Of a stretch of 64,000 nt of DNA, positions 8,133 to 16,158 are shown in pieces. The position numbers and the translations under genes are program-made. Source of the stretch: an uncultured Collinsella sp. (lineage in GTDB: Bacteria > Actinomycetota > Coriobacteriia > Coriobacteriales > Coriobacteriaceae); contig CABUQV010000002.1 in NCBI GenBank assembly GCA_902493855.1, positions 1 to 64,000 of the forward strand, written 5' to 3'. Position 1 is the stretch's first letter. Each line of letters opens with the position of its first letter. The notes beneath the pieces are model-generated. The model was not told the DNA's origin. It did not search any database and worked only from the letters and a program-made list of their open reading frames with translations.

Positions 8133-9704
8133 ATGCGGTCGATTCTTCCAAAGGGGGAAAACAGGAAGCGCCGCAGCATCGCGGCGCGCGCGATCGCCTG
8201 CGTTCTCGTCGCCCTGCTCGCGCTTCCCTTCGCGGGGTGCAGTACGAGCCCGAACGCGACCGGTGCCACGGCGGGCTCTCAGGAATACACTGTGAGCGTC
8301 TCGCTTTCCGGCGGGTCAGGGCGCGCAAGCATCGCCTCACCAACCACAATTGTGAAGGATGGCGACACCTACACCGCGACCATCACCTGGTCGAGTTCGA
8401 ACTACGACAAGATGACCGTCGACGGCGTGGACTACGCGCCCGTAAACGACGGAGGCAACTCCACGTTCGAGATACCCGTCACGCTCGACGAGGACATCGC
8501 CGTGTCGGCCGAGACCGTCGCCATGTCGACGCCGCACACCATCGACTACACGCTCTACTTCGACTCATCCACCATGAAGGAGAAATCGGGCGACGATGCA
8601 AGCGGCGGCTCCCCTGCGGGAACGGCTTCAAGCGCCGCGGCCGACTTCCACAACGCCGATTTGGGCTGCGACTGGGAGCCGACGGGGACGCTTCAGCTTG
8701 AATACGCCAAGCACTTCACTGTCGACGAGTTCGAAGGCGGCCTGCGGCTTATCTGCGTTTCGAACGGGGAGCGCTTCCTCGTGGTGCCGCAAGATGCAAA
8801 GGTACCTGATGGGTTGAGCTCCGACATCGCGGTCATAAGGCGTCCCGCCGACAAGGTGTATCTCGTATCGTCGGCGACGATGTGCCTGGTCGACGCGCTC
8901 GATGCGAACGACAATATCTTAATGTCGGGCACGAAGGCCGACGATTGCTCGGTCGCGGGCTTCAAAAGCGCGCTCGAAAGTGGGGCGATCGCCTACGGCG
9001 GCAAGTACAGCGCGCCCGACTACGAGCGAATATCGGCCTCGGGCTGCACGCTCGCCATCGAGAACACCATGATCAACCACACGCCCGATGTGAAAGAAAA
9101 GCTGCAGAAGCTCGGGCTCGTCGTGCTCACCGAACAGTCGTCGAGCGAGCCCGAAGCACTCGGGCGCGTCGAGTGGATTAAGCTTTTCGGCGTCCTGTTC
9201 GACAAGGAAGACGAGGCCGCGCACCTGTTCAACGAGCAGAAGGCCCGCGTCGAGCAAACGTCGGGGCTCGCGTCGTCAGGTAAAACCGTGGCGTATTTCT
9301 ACATTAACTCGAATGGGGCCGCCGTCACGCGGCGGGCGGGCGACTACGTGGCGCAGATGATCGAGCTTGCAGGCGGCAGCTACGCGCTCGATGACGCGCA
9401 GACAGCGTCGACGTCAGGTTCGTCGGTAACGCTCGAAATGGAGCGCTTCTACGCGACGGCGAAGGATGCCGACATCATCGTCTACAACGGCACCATCGAC
9501 GAATCGGTTGCCACCTTGAACGACTTCGTAGGCAAAAACGCACTATTGTCGCAGTTCAAAGCCGTGAAGAACGGCAACGTCTGGGTCACAAGCGCCGACA
9601 TGTACCAGCAGATGACTTCTACCGCCGACATTATCGACGAGCTGCACGGGGCGTTCACCGGCGATGACGCGAGCGACTTCCATTATCTGAGGAAGCTCGG
9701 CTAG
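8133..9704 (+). CDS. Two-domain substrate-binding lipoprotein (NEAT-like domain plus BtuF/FepB-type domain)
   Basis: A 523-residue lipoprotein (positively charged N-terminus, hydrophobic stretch, lipobox FAGC with Cys36). Residues about 50-150 form a beta-rich domain (YTVSVSLSGGSGRASI, ITWSSSNYDKMTVDG, STFEIPVTLDED) that matches the strand pattern of the preceding lipoprotein. Residues about 215-520 form a class III (helical-backbone) substrate-binding domain of the iron-complex/B12 type, with conserved blocks such as DIAVIRRPADKVYLVS and KNGNVWVTSADMY. It would capture a tetrapyrrole, corrinoid or siderophore complex on the outer face of the membrane and deliver it to the adjacent FecCD-type permease. 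The gaps to both neighbours are four bases. Confidence 0.85.
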   Translation: MRSILPKGENRKRRSIAARAIACVLVALLALPFAGCSTSPNATGATAGSQEYTVSVSLSGGSGRASIASPTTIVKDGDTYTATITWSSSNYDKMTVDGVDYAPVNDGGNSTFEIPVTLDEDIAVSAETVAMSTPHTIDYTLYFDSSTMKEKSGDDASGGSPAGTASSAAADFHNADLGCDWEPTGTLQLEYAKHFTVDEFEGGLRLICVSNGERFLVVPQDAKVPDGLSSDIAVIRRPADKVYLVSSATMCLVDALDANDNILMSGTKADDCSVAGFKSALESGAIAYGGKYSAPDYERISASGCTLAIENTMINHTPDVKEKLQKLGLVVLTEQSSSEPEALGRVEWIKLFGVLFDKEDEAAHLFNEQKARVEQTSGLASSGKTVAYFYINSNGAAVTRRAGDYVAQMIELAGGSYALDDAQTASTSGSSVTLEMERFYATAKDADIIVYNGTIDESVATLNDFVGKNALLSQFKAVKNGNVWVTSADMYQQMTSTADIIDELHGAFTGDDASDFHYLRKLG

Positions 9705-9708
9705 CGCC

Positions 9709-10749
9709 ATGAGAAGCCGGCTTTCCATGACATACGACGAATCGGGGCGCGCCGCGCGGTGTCGCGTCGTGACGGCGCTGCTCGCTGTTGCCCTCATCGT
9801 GCTCGTCGGGGCCAACCTGTGCATCGGGAGCGCACTCGTACCCGCAGACCACATCCCCGGCATCCTTTCGGGCGGCGCGGCCAATTCCATGGAAAGCCAG
9901 GTCATCTGGGAGATTCGCCTGCCGCGCGTGCTTTCAGCCGTGCTTCTCGGCGGGGCACTTTCGCTCTCCGGGTTCCTGCTGCAGACGTTTTTCAACAACC
10001 CCATCGCCGACCCGTTCATCTTGGGCGTCTCCTCGGGCGCAAAGTTCGTCGTCGCGCTTACGATGATCGTTCTTCTGGGCGCGAACCAGGCCATGTCCTC
10101 GCCGGCCATGGTGGCCGCAGCGTTTCTGGGCTCGCTTATCACCATCGGCTTCGTGCTCCTCATCGCACGGCGCATAAGTTCCATGGCTATGCTCATCGTG
10201 GCGGGCGTCATGGTGGGATACATCTGCTCGGCGGCGACGAACTTCCTCATCGCCTTCGCCGACGACCAGTCCATCGTGAACCTGCACAACTGGTCTTTGG
10301 GTAGCTTCTCGGGTTCGAGCTGGGACGACGTCGTGGTCATCGCGGTCGTGGTGATCACCGTGAGCGCATGCGTATTCGCGATATCGAAGCCCCTTTCCGC
10401 CTTCCAGCTGGGAGAAGCCTACGCGAAAAGCGTCGGCGTGAACGTCGCACGCTTCCGCGTGGTGCTCGTCCTTCTAGCGAGCATGCTCTCTGCCTGCGTG
10501 ACCGCGTTCGCTGGTCCGGTGTCGTTCGTAGGCATCGCGGTTCCGCATCTCGTGAAGTCGGCGTTGAAGTCGTCGAAGCCCATCCGCGTGATTCCTGCGT
10601 GCTTCTTGGGAGGCGCCATCTTCTGCGCGGGCTGCGATTTGATCGCGCGCACGCTGTTCTCCCCCGTCGAGCTTTCCATCAGCGCCGTCACCGCCATCTT
10701 CGGCGCGCCGGTGGTTATTGCACTCATGTTGAAGAAGCGGGTGAGGTAG
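9709..10749 (+). CDS. FecCD/BtuC-family ABC transporter permease
   Basis: A 346-residue polytopic membrane protein of the iron-complex/vitamin B12 permease family. Diagnostic motifs are IRLPRVLSAVLLGGALSLSG, NPIADPFILGVSSGAKF, LGSFSGSSW and GPVSFVGIAVPHLVK. The family has about ten transmembrane helices, and the hydrophobic segments here agree. The substrate cannot be read from sequence; cobalamin, cobinamide, haem or a ferric chelate are all possible. Control by a cobalamin riboswitch and CbiK as operon partner favour a corrinoid or cobalt-tetrapyrrole. The start lies four bases after the binding-protein stop, and the stop directly abuts the ATPase start. Confidence 0.92.
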   Translation: MRSRLSMTYDESGRAARCRVVTALLAVALIVLVGANLCIGSALVPADHIPGILSGGAANSMESQVIWEIRLPRVLSAVLLGGALSLSGFLLQTFFNNPIADPFILGVSSGAKFVVALTMIVLLGANQAMSSPAMVAAAFLGSLITIGFVLLIARRISSMAMLIVAGVMVGYICSAATNFLIAFADDQSIVNLHNWSLGSFSGSSWDDVVVIAVVVITVSACVFAISKPLSAFQLGEAYAKSVGVNVARFRVVLVLLASMLSACVTAFAGPVSFVGIAVPHLVKSALKSSKPIRVIPACFLGGAIFCAGCDLIARTLFSPVELSISAVTAIFGAPVVIALMLKKRVR

Positions 10750-12066
10750 ATGGGGGAATTCGTGCCGCGGACCAAAACGCTCGGAGGGAACATTCCATGC
10801 TTGGCCAGTCCTGAGCTCGCACGAAAGCGCCAGAAGGCACTTTCGGCTCGTGCGGAACTGCGCGCGGAACGCCTCCTCCGAGCGCAGTCGAACCTCGAAA
10901 CCCCGGTCGAAACGCAGGCTGACGGAGCGCCGCTTTTCCGCATAAGTGACCTGTCGGCGGGCTACGACAAGAAGGTCGTAGTCGAAGGTGTCGATCTGGA
11001 GGTTCGCGCGGGCGACGTCGTGGCGCTCATCGGGCCGAACGGCTCGGGCAAGTCGACCATCTTGAAAACCATCACACGCCATCTTGCACCGCTTGCCGGC
11101 GCGGTCGAGCTCGACGGACGGGAGATTTCCCGATGGAAGACGGCGGAGTTCGCAAGGAACCTTGCCGTTATGCTGACAGATCGCCCCCGGACCGAGCTCC
11201 TCACCTGCCGCGATATCGTAGAGGCGGGAAGACATCCCTACACCGGGCGAATGGGCAAACTCTCGCCCGACGACCATAGTCGGGTCGACGAGGCAATGAA
11301 AACCGCACATGTGGAAGAGCTCGCCGAGCGCGACTTCATGCAGATAAGCGATGGGCAACGCCAGCGCGTCATGCTCGCACGCGCCATCGCGCAGGATCCG
11401 CGTGTGCTCGTGCTCGACGAGCCCACGTCGTATCTCGATATCCGCTACCAGATCGACCTGCTGCGAATACTTCGCCACCTTGCGAAATCGCGGAATGTGG
11501 CTGTCATCATGTCCATCCACGAACTCGAGCTCGCGCAGAAAAGCGCCGACAAGGTGATTTGCGTGAAGGACGGCCGGGTCTTCCGCGCCGGCGCACCCGA
11601 GGACATATTCACGCGCGAGACGATTGGCGAGCTCTACGGCCTTCAACATGGCACCTTCAACGAGCGCTTCGGCAGCGTGGAAATTGGGCGCCCACACGGC
11701 GATGCGCACACGTTCGTCATCGCCGGCGCAGGTACGGGGTCAGCTGTGTTTCGCCAGCTCATCCGGCAGGGCAAGGCGTTCTACGCGGGCATTCTACACG
11801 AAGGGGACATCGACTGTGAGCTCGCGCGCGACCTGGCGGCGGAATGCGTGGCCGAGCGCGCCTTCGAGCCTATCGGGGATAAAACCATAGCCCACGCCAA
11901 AGAGCTCCTCGTCCACTGTGCGCGCCTTATCGTGTGCCCCGCCACCTTCGGCACCATAAACGCCCGCAACGCAGAGCTCGTCGAGTTCGCACGCTCACAT
12001 GGTATCGAGGTCATGCGAGCGTGCGAAGGCGCATTGGAGGATTCCAAATTGGAGTGGGAAGGATAA
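10750..12066 (+). CDS. BtuD/FecE-type ABC ATPase with extra C-terminal domain
   Basis: A 438-residue ATPase, much longer than the usual 255-270. After an unusual basic N-terminal stretch of about 60 residues comes the ABC domain: Walker A GPNGSGKST (95-103), signature ISDGQRQRV (199-207), Walker B VLVLDEP (219-225) and a switch histidine in SIHELEL. At the Q-loop position the sequence reads VMLTDRPRTELLT, so the glutamine is absent, as in some iron-complex ATPases. From about residue 310 an additional domain of about 130 residues follows (FVIAGAGTGSAVFRQLI, GILHEGDIDCELA, EGALEDSKLEW). It has a Rossmann-like feel but I do not recognise a named family. It is the last gene of the riboswitch operon. 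Confidence 0.88.
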   Translation: MGEFVPRTKTLGGNIPCLASPELARKRQKALSARAELRAERLLRAQSNLETPVETQADGAPLFRISDLSAGYDKKVVVEGVDLEVRAGDVVALIGPNGSGKSTILKTITRHLAPLAGAVELDGREISRWKTAEFARNLAVMLTDRPRTELLTCRDIVEAGRHPYTGRMGKLSPDDHSRVDEAMKTAHVEELAERDFMQISDGQRQRVMLARAIAQDPRVLVLDEPTSYLDIRYQIDLLRILRHLAKSRNVAVIMSIHELELAQKSADKVICVKDGRVFRAGAPEDIFTRETIGELYGLQHGTFNERFGSVEIGRPHGDAHTFVIAGAGTGSAVFRQLIRQGKAFYAGILHEGDIDCELARDLAAECVAERAFEPIGDKTIAHAKELLVHCARLIVCPATFGTINARNAELVEFARSHGIEVMRACEGALEDSKLEWEG

Positions 12067-12083
12067 ACTGGACTTTCTTTTAA

Positions 12084-12176
12084 GGATCCTCAGGCTACAG
12101 TTCCTACGCCGACGAGGTCTACAAGGCGCCGGAGAACCTCGTGAACAGGTATTTCCACGCCGACGAGCCCAACTAG
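12084..12176 (+). pseudogene. C-terminal remnant of an unknown gene at the island edge
   Basis: Between the ATPase stop and the TetR gene there is a 30-codon open stretch with strongly coding-like composition, ending YSSYADEVYKAPENLVNRYF, six further residues and a TAG at 12174-12176. It has no start codon, is preceded by an in-frame TAA at 12081, and lies where base composition drops from very GC-rich to moderate. I read it as the tail of a gene truncated when the corrinoid island was inserted or rearranged. I cannot name the gene. Confidence 0.45.
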
Positions 12177-12178
12177 GC

Positions 12179-12790
12179 CTAATCCAAGCGAGATTCCAGA
12201 CTCGACAGACCATTGAGAGTTAGGTCGTTGGCGACCTCAGAGACACGCTCGATAGGAACCGAGCCGTCAGACAGTGCCCACGTGCGATAGATACCGATAA
12301 TACCCGACAGCAAAAACGCCAGATAGTAGTCGAACATCTCGTCCTTGAGACCTTGGGGCAGCAGATCGCGCTCGGCAATCTCATGTTCGAGCGGCGCACG
12401 AAGACGAGCCATAAAATCATCGAGCGGAATGTTCTCGATCAGCTGACGATTGAGCACGAGGTTGTTGCACAGCGCCTCGTTAACGGTTTTAAAGAAGGTC
12501 GCCGCCGCGCCAAGGGCGCGCTCGTTGGTGTCGCCGTCCATGGAAGCAAGCGTTTTCTCGACCGAGTCGACAATCATCTCCACCACATCGACGGCAATGG
12601 CATCGAGCAGGCCGTCAACCGTGCCAAAGTGCACGTAGAAGGTTTTGCGGTCGACATTGGCCTCGCGCGCGATGGCACTCACCGTAATGTCTGCCAGCGG
12701 CTTTTCCATGAGCAGGCGCTCGAAAGCGGAAAGGATGGCATTACGGCTGCGAATGATGCGACGATCAAGACGCGGTTTGCTGGTTGCCAT
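12179..12790 (-). CDS. TetR/AcrR-family transcriptional regulator
   Basis: A 203-residue regulator with an N-terminal TetR helix-turn-helix (about residues 15-60: IRSRNAILSAFERLL, ITVSAIAREANVDRKTFYVH) and a helical ligand-binding domain resembling the TetR_C family of short-chain regulators (FMARLRAPLEHEI, YYLAFLLSGIIGIYRTW). ATG at 12790 is preferred over the upstream frame, since MATSKPRLDRRI gives a typical basic N-terminus. It is transcribed as a single gene, and its 3' end almost touches the gene remnant at the island junction. No target is apparent; the flippase-like gene upstream is in the same orientation but separated by about 115 bases. Confidence 0.85.
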   Translation of the reverse strand: MATSKPRLDRRIIRSRNAILSAFERLLMEKPLADITVSAIAREANVDRKTFYVHFGTVDGLLDAIAVDVVEMIVDSVEKTLASMDGDTNERALGAAATFFKTVNEALCNNLVLNRQLIENIPLDDFMARLRAPLEHEIAERDLLPQGLKDEMFDYYLAFLLSGIIGIYRTWALSDGSVPIERVSEVANDLTLNGLSSLESRLD

Positions 12791-12906
12791 GGGCGTGTCC
12801 CTTCGATATGCGAGCATTCATCAACAGATGAGAGATAATCTACGTAAGAGGATTATCCCCCATACAGCACAAATATGCCCCGCATCATGAAGAACGCACG
12901 ACTGCC

Positions 12907-14214
12907 CTACTGCGACTTGGGATGCTTCCTCTTATTGAGTGCCGACGGAGATACGCGAATACCATCGCCTGTCTGGCGCACATAGGCTTTATGAGCCGGC
13001 TTAGCGGTCCCAGAAGCCTTCTGAGCGCGCTTCTTGGGATCAACGGTAACAGCATTCGTGGGGTGCGGCTTAGTGGGCGCAGAGGGCGTCTGAGGCGTGC
13101 GGCCGAGCTTGCGCATCACACGATCCCAGCGCGCATGGATGCTCTCGTTGTGGGCGCTCTTAAGTCCCAGCAGGGGCGCAGCCAAAATGGTCGGCGCAAT
13201 AAACGTAATGAGGCGCCACAGCAGATAGCCGGCGGTCGAAGCCGACCCAAAGAAATGACCCAAGAACAATGCAAAGCCGCCCTCAGCGCCACCAGTTCCA
13301 CCGGGCAAGGGAACCGCAGAGCTCAGCAGCTGGACAAAGGCGCTCGCGGCCATGACCGAGAAAAAGTCGACCTCGTGGTGGCCAAAGGCAAGCATCAGGA
13401 AATAAGGCACCAGATAGAAAAACGCGAGCTGCAGCATGGTGATAAACACGGTGAGCAGCATGGAAGAAAAATGTCCGGCTGAAAGCTTGAACTTCTCGGA
13501 GAAGGAGTAGATCTCGCCATCGACAAACGTGCGCCATCCCTCGATCTTAGTGGCCGAGACACCAATGCGCTCAAGCCAATTGATGATGCAGTGGGCGACG
13601 CGCGTGACGGTCTTAGGCATGAGCGCGACGGCGAAGATGCCAAGCAAGATGCAGCAGTGCCCACCAAAGCTAAAGACGCACAGCAGCGTCATGTCGCCAT
13701 AGCGCTCGGCAAAAAACGGCATGCGAGCAAGCAGTAGGATAGCGCCCCAGGCAACGAGGCCAAACTGATACACGATAAAGCGCGTGAACTGCGTGGCGCC
13801 AGCCTCGCCGACATTTTGGCCCGCCTTGGTAAGGCGGTAGATCTGAGCAGGAGTCGAGCCCATCATCATGGGCGTGAGGTTGCCAAAGAAGATGCCACTC
13901 GCCTCGACCGAGATCAGGTCGCGGATGCCGACGGGTGAATTGGGGTCGAGCCAGACAGCGATCGCATACGCCACAATGCCAAAGAACAGATACATGAACA
14001 TGCAAAGACACGCGACAACGAGCCATGACGCCTGGACGCTCGACATAGCGGCCCAGAACTGCCCCATCTGCCCGGTTACCACCAGATAGACGATATAACC
14101 CACCAGCACGACGCCGATAAAGATGGCGCCACGGCGTGCGCTCTTATTGTCATCTCCGCCCGAGGCCTCAACCTCGACCTGGGGCTTAGACGTATGCTGA
14201 GAGGACTCCGTCAT
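12907..14214 (-). CDS. Flippase-like integral membrane protein (LPG synthase TM / YbhN family)
   Basis: A 435-residue membrane protein with about eight hydrophobic segments and the family signature VPLPGGTGGAEGGFALF. The family includes the transmembrane half of lysylphosphatidylglycerol synthase (MprF) and archaeal/bacterial lipid-translocation proteins. The cytoplasmic N-terminus is polar (ESSQHTSKPQVEVEA). The C-terminal ~90 residues are basic and lysine/proline-rich (PKKRAQKASGTAK), probably a cytoplasmic tail. The soluble lysyltransferase domain of MprF is absent, so only a lipid-flipping or glycolipid-related role can be inferred. The start ATG is at 14214. It is downstream of, but separate from, the tRNA-Glu gene. 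Confidence 0.85.
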   Translation of the reverse strand: MTESSQHTSKPQVEVEASGGDDNKSARRGAIFIGVVLVGYIVYLVVTGQMGQFWAAMSSVQASWLVVACLCMFMYLFFGIVAYAIAVWLDPNSPVGIRDLISVEASGIFFGNLTPMMMGSTPAQIYRLTKAGQNVGEAGATQFTRFIVYQFGLVAWGAILLLARMPFFAERYGDMTLLCVFSFGGHCCILLGIFAVALMPKTVTRVAHCIINWLERIGVSATKIEGWRTFVDGEIYSFSEKFKLSAGHFSSMLLTVFITMLQLAFFYLVPYFLMLAFGHHEVDFFSVMAASAFVQLLSSAVPLPGGTGGAEGGFALFLGHFFGSASTAGYLLWRLITFIAPTILAAPLLGLKSAHNESIHARWDRVMRKLGRTPQTPSAPTKPHPTNAVTVDPKKRAQKASGTAKPAHKAYVRQTGDGIRVSPSALNKRKHPKSQ

Positions 14215-14321
14215 GAGACTCCTTCTAACAGTCAAAATATCTTGGATATTGTACCCGTAAGGGCCATAGGCAGAACGCAAAGCTCTGGTTCAAACGGGAA
14301 TTGCAGACGGTTGTTTGAAAA

Positions 14322-14354
14322 TAAAAAACCCGGCCTTCCATGGGAAGTCCGGGT
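14322..14354 (-). terminator. Intrinsic terminator of tRNA-Glu
   Basis: On the minus strand ACCCGGACTTCC pairs with GGAAGGCCGGGT (one mismatch) and is followed by TTTTTTATTTT, ten bases past the tRNA 3' end. This is a strong rho-independent terminator. Confidence 0.85.
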
Positions 14355-14364
14355 ATCAGATGCG

Positions 14365-14441
14365 TGGTAGCCCGTACCAGATTCGAACTGGTGATCTCCG
14401 CCTTGAGAGGGCGGCGTCCTAAACCGCTAGACGAACGGGCC
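14365..14441 (-). tRNA. tRNA-Glu (anticodon CTC)
   Basis: The complement reads GGCCCGT as 5' acceptor arm, a D-arm with GTCTAGCGGTTTAGGAC, the anticodon stem CCGCC/GGCGG around the loop CTCTCAA (anticodon CTC, glutamate GAG codons), the T-arm ACCAGTTCGAATCTGGT and acceptor ACGGGCT, then ACCA. All four stems pair (position 1-72 is a G-T wobble), and CCA is encoded. It has its own downstream terminator. The CCA-adding enzyme gene lies immediately upstream in the same direction, about 130 bases away. Confidence 0.95.
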
Positions 14442-14568
14442 ACATGACATCTGCACTGCCGTGCTGCGAGGAAATATATTACGGGACAAAAAACGTCAGC
14501 GCAAGAAGAAATTCCAAATTGCCGAAAAATTGTTGGCAGGTTATGGAACACGCAGGTAAACTGGGTAG

Positions 14569-15963
14569 CTAATTCAAGTTGAGCTGGACCAAAAGAGCTT
14601 CGCGCTCGTTGGGAATGTTGTCTTCAATCACGGCGTCGAGGGCGGAGTTGAGTAGTTGGCCTAGCTCGGGCCCCGGCTTCAGACCGGCACGGATCAGGTC
14701 GCCGCCGTTGATGGCGAGCATCTTGAGCATATAGGGCTCCCCTGCCTTCAGCAGCTCGTGCGCCATCGCGCGCATCTCCTCAATCGTCTCGACGTAATAG
14801 AAGCACGACGGGGCCTTGCCCAGCGTATCGGCACGTTTAAGGTCCATAAGCTCGTCCATCAAACGCGGAGTGTCGACACCCTCGCCCGAAAGCAAGCGCA
14901 TCATATTGAGCAAACAGGAACGCTCGGGACGCAGCGGTTTGTCGTGATATTTGATGAGCAGGCACACGTCGCGCACCAAGTCGTGCGAGAGCGCCAGGCG
15001 ATCCATAATGACGCGCGCTTTCTTGGCGCCGAGCTCGGGATGACCGTAGAAGTGTCCGCTGCCGGCGTGATCGACCGTGAAACAATCGGGCTTGGACACA
15101 TCGTGCAAAAACGCCGCCCACATCAGGCTCGACGAGGGCGCGACGCCGTCACACAGCGCCAGCTCCCCCGCCACCGTCAGCACACGGGCGATATGCTCGT
15201 AGACGTTAAACGCATGATAGACACTTCGCTGATCAAAGCCGCGACCCGCTGCCAACTCGGGCACAGAGGCACAGATGAGCTCGGGATAGCGAAGCATCGC
15301 GTCTCCCCCATGACCGGTCGAAAGAATGCCCTCGAGCTCAATACCCACACGCTCGCGCGCCACAGCATCGAGCAACGGCGCACACTCAGCAAGCGCGCGC
15401 TTTGTCTCGGGCTCAATCATAAAGTCCAGGCGGCAGGCAAAGCGTACCGCGCGCAGCATGCGAAGGGCGTCCTCGTTAAAGCGACGCTTGGGATCGCCGA
15501 CAGCGCGAATCAGCTTGCGCTCCAAGTCACCCTGGCCGTCGTAGCGGTCGACAAGCCCGCGCTCGGGATGCCAGGCCATGGCGTTGACGGTAAAGTCACG
15601 GCGCGCCAGATCGTCCTCGAGCGAGGCGGCACGTTCCACACTCTGGGGATGGCGACCATCGGTGTAAAAGCCATCCAGACGGTACGTGGTGACCTCGATA
15701 CGCTCGCCATCGGAAATAGCCGTGATTCCGCCAAATTTAATGCCCGACTCCACAACCGCGATGCCGGCGGCCTCGAGCGCCGCTTTGGACTCCTGCCACA
15801 GGCCGCTACAGCACATATCAACATCGTGGCTGGGGCACCCCATCAGGGCGTCGCGCACCCAACCACCCACGTACCAAGCCTCAAGACCAGCCGCCTCAAG
15901 CGCGCGCAGGACGCGCAGGGACGCATCGGACGGTTGAGTACCGTTGAGCGAAACATTGCACAT
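14569..15963 (-). CDS. cca: CCA tRNA nucleotidyltransferase with HD domain
   Basis: A 464-residue class II nucleotidyltransferase that builds or repairs the tRNA CCA end. The head domain has GGWVRDALMG (about 31-40), the catalytic HDVDM carboxylates, RRDFTVNAMA and EDALRMLRAVRFACRL. A central HD-domain motif, FLHDVSKPDCF, and a later KYHDKP mark the phosphohydrolase-like half seen in longer CCA enzymes. ATG at 15963 gives MCNVSLNGTQPSD before the head domain; the upstream frame extension to 16041 is unlikely. No domain is missing. Confidence 0.92.
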   Translation of the reverse strand: MCNVSLNGTQPSDASLRVLRALEAAGLEAWYVGGWVRDALMGCPSHDVDMCCSGLWQESKAALEAAGIAVVESGIKFGGITAISDGERIEVTTYRLDGFYTDGRHPQSVERAASLEDDLARRDFTVNAMAWHPERGLVDRYDGQGDLERKLIRAVGDPKRRFNEDALRMLRAVRFACRLDFMIEPETKRALAECAPLLDAVARERVGIELEGILSTGHGGDAMLRYPELICASVPELAAGRGFDQRSVYHAFNVYEHIARVLTVAGELALCDGVAPSSSLMWAAFLHDVSKPDCFTVDHAGSGHFYGHPELGAKKARVIMDRLALSHDLVRDVCLLIKYHDKPLRPERSCLLNMMRLLSGEGVDTPRLMDELMDLKRADTLGKAPSCFYYVETIEEMRAMAHELLKAGEPYMLKMLAINGGDLIRAGLKPGPELGQLLNSALDAVIEDNIPNEREALLVQLNLN

Positions 15964-16100
15964 GCCTATGGCCTCCTGCACTTGTGAGCGTAAATCGATG
16001 GTTCTCAAGAAGTCTAGCAAGAAACAAGAAAGCGCGCACACGCAATCGCGTCGTCAATTCCATAAAACGAGACAGCAGACGCCATATGCGTTCAGTGCAC

Positions 16101-16136
16101 AAAAAACACCCGCCTCGGAGATCCAAAGCGGGTGTT
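16101..16136 (-). terminator. Intrinsic terminator after the first PfkB gene
   Basis: On the minus strand AACACCCGC and GCGGGTGTT form a nine-base perfect stem around a 14-base loop, followed by TTTTTTG. It lies 23 bases beyond the stop of the PfkB-family gene at 16159-17091. Confidence 0.8.
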
Positions 16137-16158
16137 CGGCAGCGATTTTTCGATGCGG

